Assembly (NCBI RefSeq): GCF_000248075.1
Contig: NZ_BAFB01000105.1
Coordinates: 1 to 59,159 of the forward strand
Direction: 5' to 3'
DNA length: 59,159 bases
Source: Gordonia otitidis NBRC 100426
Lineage (GTDB): Bacteria; Actinomycetota; Actinomycetes; Mycobacteriales; Mycobacteriaceae
In this document: positions 26,092 to 34,824 of the stretch, in pieces
Layout of the letters: every line of letters begins with the position of its first letter
Position numbering within the stretch: the first letter of the stretch is position 1
Notes under the pieces: model-generated
Told to the model about the DNA's origin: nothing
The model's input: only the letters and a program-made list of their open reading frames with translations
Databases searched by the model: none
Position numbers and translations under genes: made by a program

Positions 26092-26922
26092 TTGTCCATC
26101 CAGCGGAGGGTGCAGGAGCTTGTGCAGCGTCGCAGCTTCGTCCCTGGAGTTGTTGACGCCGCGCTGAGCGGGCAGGGCAGGAGTGTGGCCGATCTGACCG
26201 TCGGAATCACGGGTGCGTCTGCGGGGATCGGTCGAGAAGCCGCGCGGCAGCTCGCGGCGCGGGGAGCGCGCGTGATCGGCGTGGCACGAAACGAGCAGGC
26301 ATTGGAGTCGCTGGCTGACGAAGTCGGCTGCGACTATCGCGTCTGTGATCTGTCGGACGAGGTGGCTGTTGTGGCGCTCATCGACGAACTGGCGGGTGAG
26401 CGGATCGACGTGCTGGTCAACAACGCGGGCCACTCGATCCGACGCACGATCGTCAGCTCGACAGATCGGTTCCACGACTACCAACGCACCATGCGCCTCA
26501 ACTATCTCGCTGCAGTGCAACTCTCGCTGGGTCTACTACCCGGGATGATCGAGCGCGGCGGCGGTCAGTTCGTGAACGTGTGCACCTGGGCGTTGCACGC
26601 CAACACATTTCCCCGTTTCTCCGCGTACGCGGCGTCGAAGAGTGCGCTCGCGATCTTCGGACGCAGTCTCAATGCCGAGCGACCCGACGGCGTCTGCGCG
26701 ACCAACGTCTACTTCCCGCTCGTACGGACCGAGATGATCGCTCCGACAGCAGAATACGACGACGTCGGAGCTCTCGACGTCGATGAGGCGGCTCGTTGGC
26801 TACTGCGCGCCATCACCCACCAACCCGAAGAGGTGTCACCCGCGGTGGTGCGCTATCTGCTGCCGCTCGTCGACTTCGTCTCGCCGCGGATGTCGGACAG
26901 GACTATCGCGGCGATCACCTGA
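26092..26922 (+). CDS. Short-chain dehydrogenase/reductase
   Basis: A 276-residue SDR with TGASAGIG, NNAGHSIRR and catalytic YAASK motifs. The NNAGHSIRR form is typical of SDRs near fatty-acyl-CoA/aldehyde reductases in mycobacteria and relatives, so a lipid aldehyde or ketone substrate is plausible but unproven. A TTG start is used; it follows the strong site GGGAGGAA and no ATG or GTG fits as well. Confidence 0.87.
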   Translation: MSIQRRVQELVQRRSFVPGVVDAALSGQGRSVADLTVGITGASAGIGREAARQLAARGARVIGVARNEQALESLADEVGCDYRVCDLSDEVAVVALIDELAGERIDVLVNNAGHSIRRTIVSSTDRFHDYQRTMRLNYLAAVQLSLGLLPGMIERGGGQFVNVCTWALHANTFPRFSAYAASKSALAIFGRSLNAERPDGVCATNVYFPLVRTEMIAPTAEYDDVGALDVDEAARWLLRAITHQPEEVSPAVVRYLLPLVDFVSPRMSDRTIAAIT

Positions 26923-26940
26923 GCGCCAGGGCGGGGGAGA

Positions 26941-27117
26941 TCAGTGTCCGGTGAACTGCGCATCTCGTCGTTCGACGAACGATGCCATCCCTTCGGCGCA
27001 ATCCGCGGTACTGAACAGTGTGGCGATGTCGGGATGCAGCCGGGCGATCGCGGCGTCGTCGCCTTGCGTCGCGGCGATTGTCGCCGACCGTAGTGTCGCC
27101 CGGACTCCGAGGGGAGT
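26941..27117 (-). pseudogene. Enoyl-CoA hydratase C-terminal relic
   Basis: About 58 codons on the minus strand read like the end of an enoyl-CoA hydratase (crotonase): TPLGVRATLRSA, then CAEGMASFVERRDAQFTGH, the conserved C-terminal helix pair. The active-site half of the gene is absent; upstream sequence in the same frame belongs to the SRPBCC gene on the other strand. There is no start codon with a ribosome site. This is a truncated remnant left after deletion or replacement. Confidence 0.75.
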
Positions 27118-27187
27118 CGAGCCCTCACAGTCGTCCGGTGCTGCCGGGTGAGGCGCTACCCTGAGTCCGGCACACGAAAGAAGCACA

Positions 27188-27634
27188 ATGCAAACGATAG
27201 TTGTGGACAAGATGATCGGCGCGCCGATCAGCGACGTATTCGACGCCTTCGTCGACCACGAGCGGCTGGCAGATCTACCCGTGGTTCTCTCGGCACGGGT
27301 CGACGTACCCGGTGTGACGGAGAAGAACGGACTCGGCGCTGTCCGCGTGGTCAATGGCGGCGTCATCACGCTGCGCGAAGAGGTCACCGCCTTCGAGCGA
27401 CCACACCTGATGGAGTACGCCATTCGTCGTTCGCGTCCTGCGCTCGAGCACACGTTGGGCCGCGTCGAGTTCACGGAAGTGGCGGGCGGAACCAGGGTGG
27501 TCTGGACGTCGGCGTTCGAGCTGAATAATCGGATTCTGCGTGTGGTCGAGCCCGCATTCGCGGCGGGCTTTCACCTCGTCTTCGTCACGGTGCTGCGTCA
27601 GACGGCCAAGCGCGCGAAAGCTCTGCCGCGCTAG
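27188..27634 (+). CDS. SRPBCC/polyketide-cyclase-like protein
   Basis: A 148-residue SRPBCC-fold protein: MQTIVVDKMIGAPISDVFDA at the start, then ERPHLMEYAIRRSRP and VAGGTRVVWTSAFE. These proteins bind or act on lipid-like ligands. The ATG follows AAAGAAGC. Its promoter region replaces what would have been the body of the neighbouring enoyl-CoA hydratase relic. Confidence 0.82.
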   Translation: MQTIVVDKMIGAPISDVFDAFVDHERLADLPVVLSARVDVPGVTEKNGLGAVRVVNGGVITLREEVTAFERPHLMEYAIRRSRPALEHTLGRVEFTEVAGGTRVVWTSAFELNNRILRVVEPAFAAGFHLVFVTVLRQTAKRAKALPR

Positions 27635-27887
27635 GGGGACGGTCCCGCCGAGTGGTGATTCCCCTCGGTGCAGCTGCACATGTGGCTCCAATCGATGAAT
27701 GTGGTTGCTACAGCACACATACTGAAAATCGACACACATCCACGCCGCACACTCGCCGGCCAGCGGTTCGCTGATGTCGGTTTCAAGCGTTGATTCTGTG
27801 CCCCGATTCCGCAGTCGGATTTCTTGTCGGTGGCCGGTCGTAGTATGGGCTCATACGTTCGATCCGGTTCTCGGGAGGAGGTGCGGG

Positions 27888-30038
27888 ATGTCGATCGAGT
27901 CAGTTGGCCCAGGAGCCGATTCGGCTGCGGGAGGTGATGATTCGGGACGATTCGATTCGACGTCCGATGCTGTTCAGTCGGATTGGGCAACGGGCGTGCC
28001 GCTCGGGTTGTTGGGGGGTGTCGATCCCGCCGCTCCCGAGGGTTCGGACACGGTTGACGTCCTAGAAGGTTTGACCCGATTGCGGTGCGGTGAGGCATTC
28101 GTGGCGTGGGCGCGGTATCAATCGATCGGCGTGCTCTATGACCGACTGGTCGCTGCGCGTGCTGCATCGGATGGGTTGATCGTGGATGGTTTCGCGGATG
28201 CTGCGGCACGGATCTCAGGAGTCTTCGCGGTGTCACGTTCGCAGGCGGAACGCCTGATCGACGAGGCGATCGTGCTGCGTGATGATCTGCCGCAGGTGTT
28301 CGGCTGTCTGCGCGAGGGGATCGTGTCGGTCGAGCAAGCGGGACTGGTGATCTCACGTACCGACCTGGTGCGTGGGCCGGGCACCCCGCCCGAGGTGGTG
28401 GCCGCTGTCGACGAACAGATCGCGACCACGCTACGGACCCGGCGGGGGTCGTGGAAACGTCCCCGCCTGCGGGACATGGTGGATCGGATCGTGTTCCGCC
28501 AGGATCCGGATGCGGTGTGTGAACGCCGTGAACGTGCTCTGGACAAGCGGGGTGTGTTCACCGACAACTGTGGTGACGGGGTCGGGGAGATCACCGCCGT
28601 GATGTCAGCGGAGAACGTGCGGGTAGCGGTCGCAGCGGTACGACGCCTCGCCGAGGCGGTGTGCGGCGGTGATGGTCGGACTCGTCAGCAGCGCGCCTCG
28701 GATGCGATGTTTGCGCTGCTCTCTGGTTCACGATTCGAATGCGGTTGCGGCAGCATCGAGTGCACCGCGACGATTCCCGAACCGGGCACCGTACCGCCTG
28801 CCGATCCGCGGTTCGTCATCCACGTCGTGTGCAACGAATCCGCCCTCACCCCACCCGCCGACAGCGCCCAGAATCGCGCCGACAGCACCGCTAAGCACGC
28901 CGATAGCACCGCTAAGCACGCTGACAGCACCAAGAGTTGCGCTGACGGGACAGGGAATCGCTTCGAGGGCACCGCCGCTTCCGCTGACGGCATCGGGAAT
29001 CGCGCCGATAGCACCGCCGATTTCGCTGACGGCACCGCAGATCTCGTCGACAGCACCGCCGCTTCCGCTGACGGCACAGGGAATCGCGTCGAGGGCACCG
29101 CCGCTTTCGCCGACGGCATCGCGGGAACCGCTGACGGCACCGCAGAAACCGGTGGTAGAGCAGCGGATGCCGTTGACGGCGAGGCGGATTCGTCGTCTGG
29201 TGGCGTCGTTCACGGCAGCGACGACGACGGCATGAGCGACGGTGACGTGTTCGGCGATGACGTGTCCGGCAATGCTGCCGGTGGCCGCTGGCCCGGGTTG
29301 CGTTATGCGCGCAAAGACGGTCACCGGACCGGCCAGTCATCCGAGGCTGTGTCGGTCGGGTTCATGGACGGCTACGGCATCATCTCCGCCGAACACGTCC
29401 GTGACATCGCCGCCCGCCCGGACACGGTGACCCGCCGGGTGGTACCGACAAACACTCCCGAGAACGCCGACGGCACCTACACCCTGCCCGCGCACGGTAC
29501 CGACCCGTACCGCCCGTCCACTGCCTTGGATGAGGCGGTGCGCTGTCGCGACGGCTACTGCGTCGACCCCGGCTGCGCACATTCGGCATGGACCGCCGAC
29601 AACGATCACGTCACCGAATACGACCACCAAAGCCCCGAGGCTGGTGGACACACCAGCTACGAGAATCTCAACACCAAATGCCGATACGGGCACATCCAGA
29701 AAACGTTCGGCAACTGGGTCGATGACCAATACCGCGATCCCGCGACCGGCCGGCTGGTCACCGAATACATCACCCCGGAAGGCTTCGTCATCCCCGGCGA
29801 CGCCGAAACGTTCGAAGACACCTTCCCCGGACTACGCCGACTCCGGTTCACCCCACCAACCACCGGCGACCCACCACCGCGTCGAATCAAGCCACCCGAG
29901 GCCAACCCGCGCCACCGAACACGCGCGGCGAACAAACACGCCCGCCGCCGCGCCGAACGCCACCGCAACCGACAACGCCGACTCACCCACGACAACGGCC
30001 AGCCCCTCGTCGACGACGTCGGGCCACCCCCGTTCTGA
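27888..30038 (+). CDS. DUF222/HNH endonuclease family protein (13E12-type)
   Basis: A 716-residue member of the DUF222-HNH family, multicopy in many mycolic-acid actinobacteria and often called 13E12 repeat proteins. The DUF222 part spans about residues 70-310; the HNH nuclease-like part follows near residues 545-610 with RDGYCVDPGC, DNDHVTEYDH and CRYGH. Between them lies a low-complexity heptapeptide repeat. The last 40 residues are Arg/His-rich. The ATG follows GGGAGGAGG. Function is not known; self-mobility or DNA repair have been suggested for the family but not shown. Confidence 0.9.
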   Translation: MSIESVGPGADSAAGGDDSGRFDSTSDAVQSDWATGVPLGLLGGVDPAAPEGSDTVDVLEGLTRLRCGEAFVAWARYQSIGVLYDRLVAARAASDGLIVDGFADAAARISGVFAVSRSQAERLIDEAIVLRDDLPQVFGCLREGIVSVEQAGLVISRTDLVRGPGTPPEVVAAVDEQIATTLRTRRGSWKRPRLRDMVDRIVFRQDPDAVCERRERALDKRGVFTDNCGDGVGEITAVMSAENVRVAVAAVRRLAEAVCGGDGRTRQQRASDAMFALLSGSRFECGCGSIECTATIPEPGTVPPADPRFVIHVVCNESALTPPADSAQNRADSTAKHADSTAKHADSTKSCADGTGNRFEGTAASADGIGNRADSTADFADGTADLVDSTAASADGTGNRVEGTAAFADGIAGTADGTAETGGRAADAVDGEADSSSGGVVHGSDDDGMSDGDVFGDDVSGNAAGGRWPGLRYARKDGHRTGQSSEAVSVGFMDGYGIISAEHVRDIAARPDTVTRRVVPTNTPENADGTYTLPAHGTDPYRPSTALDEAVRCRDGYCVDPGCAHSAWTADNDHVTEYDHQSPEAGGHTSYENLNTKCRYGHIQKTFGNWVDDQYRDPATGRLVTEYITPEGFVIPGDAETFEDTFPGLRRLRFTPPTTGDPPPRRIKPPEANPRHRTRAANKHARRRAERHRNRQRRLTHDNGQPLVDDVGPPPF
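28857..29150 (+). repeat. Heptapeptide (21-base) repeat in DUF222 gene
   Basis: Fourteen consecutive 7-residue units of the form [AFV][DE][SG][TAI]xxx, for example ADSTAKH (twice in a row), ADGTGNR, FEGTAAS, ADGIGNR and VEGTAAF. The whole stretch is 294 bases with an exact 21-base period. Repeats are degenerate at the third to seventh residues. It links the DUF222 and HNH parts and is likely disordered. Confidence 0.88.
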
Positions 30039-30127
30039 ACGGTGGTCTGCGGAGCCGCGGTGCTGCTGTACAGATGAATCCGTGGACGCTGGCGATCACG
30101 ACTCCGCCCGACGACGAGGTATAGACC

Positions 30128-30262
30128 GTGCGTCATGCTCTGGAGCTTCACACCGACGATGCTCGAGTCGAGCACGAGCAGTACATGGCTGAGGTCAGGG
30201 CCGCGATCAACAACCATTCACGTGAGGCCGCCTGGTCAACGACGCCAGGGATTCGTCGTTGA
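30128..30262 (+). CDS. Small ORF of unknown function
   Basis: A possible 44-residue protein starting at a GTG (VRHALELHTDDARVEHEQYM) and rich in charged residues, with a helix-like EHEQYMAEVRAAIN stretch. A 16-residue ORF precedes it and stops four bases before. Codon use looks natural but there is only a weak ribosome site, and the stop lies inside a perfect hairpin. It could be a truncated antitoxin-like gene or chance. I do not recognise a family. Confidence 0.3.
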   Translation: MRHALELHTDDARVEHEQYMAEVRAAINNHSREAAWSTTPGIRR

Positions 30263-30269
30263 CCAGGCG
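30229..30269. terminator. Perfect 16-bp stem hairpin
   Basis: A perfect 16-base inverted repeat (30229-30244 and 30254-30269) with a 9-base loop lies between the DUF222 gene and the convergent secreted-protein gene. It lacks a T-run. It overlaps the stop codon of the small ORF and probably ends transcription from one or both sides. Confidence 0.65.
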
Positions 30270-30315
30270 TGCTGTTCATCGTGCCTCCATCTGGATCACG
30301 GTTTCGCCGCGAGGA

Positions 30316-30789
30316 TCACCAGAGGTCGTAGCTCACGTTGACGTTGGGGTAGCCGGTGGCGATGTCGGGTTGGTTGATGAAGTAGTGGCCTCCGCCGGAG
30401 GTGCCCGTCATGTCGGTGTTGACGTTGCCTCGGACGTTCTCGAGGTTGTATGTCGCAGTCGGACCGAAGGCGCCGACCCGGTAGTTGACGAACACGCTCT
30501 CGTAACTGCTGTTGGGCGCGACGCTCACGATCGTCTCCGACGCTCCGGGCGCCAGCGAGCGCGCGGGTGCCTGGACCCAGTTGCCGCCACCGGGGGTTGC
30601 CGAGGCGAGCCATTCGGTCTTGTCGGTGTGGTTGGTGAGCGTCATGGCGACGGAGGGCTCGCCAGGGTGGGTCACCGGCAGCGTGCCTGCGTTGGCGAGG
30701 CCGGCTCCGCCCGCGGCGAGTGCTCCGGCGATGCCGAGCCCGGCGATGGCGGCGAGGGTGCGGGTCTTGACGTTCTTCGAGATGGTCAT
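30316..30789 (-). CDS. Secreted protein of unknown function
   Basis: A 157-residue exported protein. A Sec signal peptide (KNVKTR, then an Ala/Gly-rich core, cut after ANA at about residue 34) is followed by a small beta-rich domain with AMTLTNHTDKTEWL, GGGNWVQAP and YESVFVNYRVGAFG. The ATG follows GGAGGAG. No cysteines or catalytic motif were seen in the mature part. It resembles small secreted proteins found in Gordonia and Rhodococcus, but I cannot name the family. Confidence 0.75.
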   Translation of the reverse strand: MTISKNVKTRTLAAIAGLGIAGALAAGGAGLANAGTLPVTHPGEPSVAMTLTNHTDKTEWLASATPGGGNWVQAPARSLAPGASETIVSVAPNSSYESVFVNYRVGAFGPTATYNLENVRGNVNTDMTGTSGGGHYFINQPDIATGYPNVNVSYDLW

Positions 30790-30863
30790 CGTGTCTCCTC
30801 CAAGTGTCGTCCGGTCCCTGTCGGGGCTGGGCGGGCTATTTCTGACACCAATGACTTTGCCGC

Positions 30864-31070
30864 TCACCAGGGGCGATGACCTTCCGCCGGTCGGGTGGTG
30901 TGGCGGTTGATCATGAGGTCCACCGATCGGGGGATACTGACATCGGTAACGGGGACCTGCGCGAGTGAGCTGAATGCCAGGAACAGAATGAGCGCGGCCG
31001 ACGTCACCAAACGTCCGATACGTGCGACGCCGTCGATGGTGGCTGTGTCGGTACTTGCGTCCCGTTTCAG
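30864..31070 (-). pseudogene. MMPL/RND transporter C-terminal relic
   Basis: Within the 433-base gap before lon, a minus-strand reading frame contains TIDGVARIGRLVTSAALILF then LAFSSLAQVPVTDV, which matches a late membrane helix of MMPL/RND-type lipid exporters. The rest of that large gene is absent and the reading frame drifts into unrelated sequence on both sides. It is best read as the remnant of a deleted mmpL-like gene. The rest of the gap holds only the lon regulatory region. Confidence 0.6.
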
Positions 31071-31165
31071 CCTCGTGGAGGTGCCGCCTCCTCGATCCAG
31101 AGGGGCCAAGTGGGCGTTCGGCGACACATCGGCGATCCCAATTCCGCCTCAGGCGAAATCTGCCC

Positions 31166-31192
31166 GGGAACAAACATCCAGCCACCAGGGTT
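31166..31192 (+). promoter_or_regulatory. SigH-like promoter of lon
   Basis: GGGAAC at 31166-31171 and GGTT at 31189-31192 are 17 bases apart, fitting the SigH consensus GGGAAY-N16/17-nGTT of mycobacteria. The -10 end overlaps the first half of a HAIR operator, so heat/redox activation and HspR repression would compete. Confidence 0.55.
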
Positions 31193-31210
31193 GAGTCGGT
31201 CAGACTGAAC
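31190..31210. promoter_or_regulatory. HAIR operator upstream of lon
   Basis: GTTGAGT-N7-ACTGAAC at 31190-31210 fits the HspR-associated inverted repeat CTTGAGT-N7-ACTCAAG with three mismatches and exact spacing. HspR is encoded in this window at the end of the dnaK operon, so repression of lon by HspR is expected. Confidence 0.75.
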
Positions 31211-31222
31211 TTTGGAGGTTAC

Positions 31223-33565
31223 ATGTCTGACACGTATTCAGTGCCCGTCCTCTTCGTTCCTGACCTGGTCGTCCTGCCCGGCATGGTTGTGCCCGTGCCC
31301 CTCGACGACGCCGCTCAGGCGACGGTGGACGCGGCCCGGGCCAGTGAGTCCGGAAAACTGCTGGTCGCCCCGCGCTTGGACGACCGGTACCCCACCTACG
31401 GGGTTCTTGCGTCGATCGTGCAGGTCGGTCGCATGCCCGGCGGCACCCAGGCCGCCGTGGTCAAAGGTGAGAAGCGCGCACACATCGGAACCGGCACCAC
31501 CGGCCACGGCAATGCGCTGTGGGTGGAGGTCACCGAGGTCTCCGACGCCGAGCCGAGCGCCGAGACCAAGGCGTTGGCTGCCGAGTACAAGAAGCTCGTC
31601 CTGGCCATGCTGCAGCGTCGCGAGGCGTGGCAGATCATCGACGCGGTCAACAAGATGACCGATCCGTCGGATCTGGCCGACACCTCGGGCTACTCGTCGT
31701 GGCTCGACGACGTACAGAAGCGTCAACTGCTCGAGACACCCGACGTCGGCCGGCGGCTGCAACTGCTGATCGACTGGACCAGCGAGCACATCGCCGAGAC
31801 CGAGGTCTCCGACAAGATCGCCGACGACGTCCGCAACGGCATGGAGAAGCAGCAGAAGGAATTCCTGCTCCGCCAGCAGTTGGCCGCGATTCGTAAGGAA
31901 CTCGGTGAGGACGAGCCCGACGGCGCCGACGACTACCGTGGTCGCGTCGAAACGGCCGATCTTCCCGAAAAGGTCCGCGAGGCGGCTCTGCGTGAGGTCG
32001 GCAAGCTGGAACGCGCCAGCGACCAGTCGCCCGAAACCGGTTGGATCAGGACATGGTTGGACACCGTGCTCGACCTTCCGTGGAACGTGACGACCGAGGA
32101 TTCCACCGACATCAAGGGTGCTCGCGAGATCCTCGACGCCGATCACCACGGTCTCGACGACGTGAAGGATCGGATCGTCGAGTACCTCGCCGTGCGAGCC
32201 CGCCGTGCCGAGCGCAAGCTACAGGTCGTCGGCGGACGCGGTTCCGGTGCCGTCATGGTGCTGGCCGGTCCTCCCGGCGTCGGCAAGACGTCGCTGGGTG
32301 AGTCTGTTGCCCGCGCACTCGGCCGTAAGTTCGTGCGCGTCGCCCTTGGCGGTGTGCGCGACGAAGCCGAGATCCGCGGTCACCGTCGTACCTACGTGGG
32401 CGCGTTGCCGGGCCGGATCGTGCGCGCCATCGGCGAGGCGGGATCGATGAATCCCGTTGTGCTGCTGGATGAGATCGACAAGGTCGGTTCCGACTTCCGG
32501 GGCGATCCCGCGGCGGCTCTGCTCGAGGTCCTCGACCCCGCGCAGAACCACACGTTCCGCGATCACTACCTCGACCTCGATCTCGACCTGTCCGACGTGG
32601 TGTTCCTCGCGACGGCCAACGTCATCGAGAACATCCCGTCGGCGCTGCTCGACCGCATGGAGCTCGTCACCATCGACGGCTACACCGAAGACGACAAGGT
32701 CGCGATCGCCCGCGACTTCCTGCTCCCTCGGCAGGAGGAGCGTGCGGCACTGGCCAACGACGAGGTGTCGGTGACCGAGGATGCGCTGCGCGAGATCGCT
32801 GCCAATTACACCCGTGAACCGGGCGTGCGACAGTACGAGCGTCTGCTCGCCAAGCTGTTCCGCAAGGTCGCGACCAACATCGAAAGCGGCAAGGCCACAA
32901 CGCCTGTCACGATCGAAGAGTCCGATCTGAAGGAGTATCTGGGACGTGCCAGGTTCACCCCGGAGTCCGAGGAGCGCACGGCGGTGCCGGGCGTTGCCAC
33001 GGGACTCGCGGTGACCGGAATGGGCGGCGACGTGCTGTTCATCGAGGCCAACCGCACCGATACCGGTGAAGGGAAGGGCGGTCTGCAACTGACCGGCCAA
33101 CTCGGCGACGTCATGAAGGAGTCGGCGCAGATCGCGCTGTCGTACGTCCGTGCGCATGCACGTGATCTCGGAATAGATCCGAGCAACCTCGAGGGCACCA
33201 TCCACGTGCACGTGCCCGCGGGTGCCGTCCCCAAGGACGGTCCGAGTGCCGGCATCACGATGGTGACCGCGCTGGTGTCGATGGCCACCGGCCGCAAGGT
33301 GCGCGCCGAGGTCGGCATGACCGGCGAGGTCACACTCAACGGGCGGGTGCTCCCGATCGGTGGGCTCAAGCAGAAACTGCTTGCGGCACAACGCAACGGG
33401 CTGACACAGGTGTTCATCTCGCCGCGCAACGTCGCCGATCTCGACGACGTTCCCGCCGAGATTCTCGACGCCGTCACGGTCACACCTGTGGCCGACGTCG
33501 CCGACGTCGTCGCGCAGGCCCTCGAGCCTGCCGCCGATGAGGCGAAAGAAACAGTCGCGGCCTGA
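31223..33565 (+). CDS. lon: ATP-dependent Lon protease
   Basis: A 780-residue LonA protease that unfolds and degrades damaged and regulatory proteins in the cytosol. It has the N-terminal substrate domain (VPVLFVPDLVVLPGM), Walker A GPPGVGKTSL, Walker B PVVLLDEIDK and the Ser-Lys protease domain with S675 in KDGPSAGITM and K716 in GGLKQKL. The ATG follows TTTGGAGG. Upstream open frame to 31022 is not supported. Control by a SigH-like promoter and a HAIR operator is seen upstream, and a strong terminator follows. Confidence 0.97.
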   Translation: MSDTYSVPVLFVPDLVVLPGMVVPVPLDDAAQATVDAARASESGKLLVAPRLDDRYPTYGVLASIVQVGRMPGGTQAAVVKGEKRAHIGTGTTGHGNALWVEVTEVSDAEPSAETKALAAEYKKLVLAMLQRREAWQIIDAVNKMTDPSDLADTSGYSSWLDDVQKRQLLETPDVGRRLQLLIDWTSEHIAETEVSDKIADDVRNGMEKQQKEFLLRQQLAAIRKELGEDEPDGADDYRGRVETADLPEKVREAALREVGKLERASDQSPETGWIRTWLDTVLDLPWNVTTEDSTDIKGAREILDADHHGLDDVKDRIVEYLAVRARRAERKLQVVGGRGSGAVMVLAGPPGVGKTSLGESVARALGRKFVRVALGGVRDEAEIRGHRRTYVGALPGRIVRAIGEAGSMNPVVLLDEIDKVGSDFRGDPAAALLEVLDPAQNHTFRDHYLDLDLDLSDVVFLATANVIENIPSALLDRMELVTIDGYTEDDKVAIARDFLLPRQEERAALANDEVSVTEDALREIAANYTREPGVRQYERLLAKLFRKVATNIESGKATTPVTIEESDLKEYLGRARFTPESEERTAVPGVATGLAVTGMGGDVLFIEANRTDTGEGKGGLQLTGQLGDVMKESAQIALSYVRAHARDLGIDPSNLEGTIHVHVPAGAVPKDGPSAGITMVTALVSMATGRKVRAEVGMTGEVTLNGRVLPIGGLKQKLLAAQRNGLTQVFISPRNVADLDDVPAEILDAVTVTPVADVADVVAQALEPAADEAKETVAA

Positions 33566-33578
33566 TACCGCGATACGA

Positions 33579-33608
33579 CGAACCCCGGGAGGAATCTCCC
33601 GGGGTTCG
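33579..33608 (+). terminator. Intrinsic terminator of lon
   Basis: A perfect 13-base stem (33579-33591 and 33596-33608) with a 4-base loop GAAT, followed by TTTGCG. It sits 14 bases after the lon stop codon. Confidence 0.85.
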
Positions 33609-33625
33609 TTTGCGTCGCGGAGCGA

Positions 33626-33841
33626 CTACGGGATGCGCGAATCGCGGGTCGCGCGTGCTTTCGCGAGCACCTCCGGTTCCAACGTGTCAGGCGCAACGAG
33701 CCACGTCTTCTCCCACTTGTGGTGGATCGGGCACCGCTGCACGCGGGTATTACCCAAGCGGAGAGCCTTGAACGACACCAGCGGTACCCAGATGGTGGAG
33801 TAGTAGGCCCCACGTGAACATTCGACGATCGATCGCTCCAT
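33626..33841 (-). CDS. Small conserved actinobacterial protein
   Basis: A 71-residue basic protein: MERSIVECSRGAYYSTIWVP, then FKALRLGNTRVQRCPIHHKW. Two cysteines (C8 and the RCP cysteine) and the HH pair could bind a metal as a minimal zinc-ribbon, but this is inference. The ATG has a good site (GGAAGGAG). Convergent with lon, sharing its terminator hairpin region. Function unknown. Confidence 0.72.
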   Translation of the reverse strand: MERSIVECSRGAYYSTIWVPLVSFKALRLGNTRVQRCPIHHKWEKTWLVAPDTLEPEVLAKARATRDSRIP

Positions 33842-33965
33842 CGTGCTCCTTCCCGCCGCTCGGTCACCGGCAGTCAGCGAGAATACTCCTCGCCACCGGC
33901 CGGTGGTCGACGCGATCCGGTGCGTAGCCCAGATGGAGTTGCCCTGCAACCGATCACCGACGCAC

Positions 33966-34637
33966 TCACATGCTCGGCGGCATCAGCACCGTGTCGATCA
34001 TGTAGACCGTCGCGTTGGCGGTCTTGACGCCACCGCAGACGACGCCGGAATCGTTGACCTTGATGTCATTGCCCGATCCGGTGACGTTCACATCCTGGCC
34101 CTCGAGGGTCTTGTGGGTGCCGTCGATCTTGTCGGGTGCGATCTGTCCCGAAACGACATGGTAGGTAAGGATTTTGGTCAGCAGATCCTTGTCGGTCTTG
34201 AGCTTGTCGAGCGTCGCGGCGTCGAGCTTCGCGAACGCGTCGTCGGTGGGTGCGAAAACGGTGTACTGGCCGTTGTTGAGTGTGTCGACCAGGTTCACCT
34301 GGGGGTTCAGTTGGCCCGACACCGCCTGCGTCAGTGTCTTCAACATCGGATTGTGCGACGCCGCGGTGGCGACCGGGTCCATCGCCATTCCCTCGACGGA
34401 ACCGCTGCCAGACGGATTTGCCTTGGCGTAGTCGGCACATCCCGATCCGACGAGACCCGCTGGTGCTGCGGCCATGCTGCTGCTCATCGGCATCTCCGAC
34501 GACGACATCGGCGCCATCGACGACGCTGACGTGTCGGACGACGAACTGCTGTCATCGGAGCAACCCGCGATGACACCGACGGTGAGTACTGCCCCAGCCG
34601 CTGCGAGCGTCAGGCGTTGAAATCTGTTGGCTACCAT
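33966..34637 (-). CDS. Fasciclin-domain lipoprotein (MPT83-like)
   Basis: A 223-residue surface lipoprotein. The signal peptide ends in lipobox VIAGC (C26); a Ser/Met-rich linker of about 40 residues leads to a FAS1 domain with [13 protein letters not shown] and [10 protein letters not shown]. It corresponds to the MPT83/MPT70 group of mycobacteria. Those genes are controlled by SigK in Mycobacterium; no SigK operon is visible here. The gene is divergent from a molybdopterin oxidoreductase, with a palindrome 26 bases before its start. Confidence 0.93.
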   Translation of the reverse strand: MVANRFQRLTLAAAGAVLTVGVIAGCSDDSSSSSDTSASSMAPMSSSEMPMSSSMAAAPAGLVGSGCADYAKANPSGSGSVEGMAMDPVATAASHNPMLKTLTQAVSGQLNPQVNLVDTLNNGQYTVFAPTDDAFAKLDAATLDKLKTDKDLLTKILTYHVVSGQIAPDKIDGTHKTLEGQDVNVTGSGNDIKVNDSGVVCGGVKTANATVYMIDTVLMPPSM

Positions 34638-34662
34638 GATCGATCCAATCATCGAGGTACAA

Positions 34663-34680
34663 ACTCACCGAACTGTGAGT
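34663..34680. promoter_or_regulatory. Operator-like palindrome upstream of fasciclin gene
   Basis: ACTCAC-N6-GTGAGT, a perfect inverted repeat at 34663-34680, lies 26 bases upstream of the fasciclin ATG, where a repressor or activator site would be expected. The binding protein is unknown. Confidence 0.5.
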
Positions 34681-34709
34681 CTCGGGGGGTCATTCGCTGG
34701 CGACGTGGT

Positions 34710-34753
34710 CGCGGATGGGTGAGAAGAAAAGAAAAACTCCCGACCCATCCGCG
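34710..34753. promoter_or_regulatory. 11-bp inverted repeat between divergent genes
   Basis: A perfect 11-base inverted repeat (34710-34720 and 34743-34753, core GCGGATGGGT) is separated by 22 bases that are purine-rich on this strand. It lies in the divergent promoter region of the fasciclin and oxidoreductase genes, 72 bases before the latter. It could be a paired operator or an attenuator-like hairpin. Confidence 0.45.
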
Positions 34754-34824
34754 GGCATACCTCGTACGAAGTCCCTGCAGAAGTCGACGCACGACACGCT
34801 CGACTTCGGATGAGGAGTGCCGTC

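Noticed and set aside
28685..29324. Repeat-rich minus-strand frames antisense to DUF222.
   Set aside because: They arise from the 21-base repeat read on the other strand.
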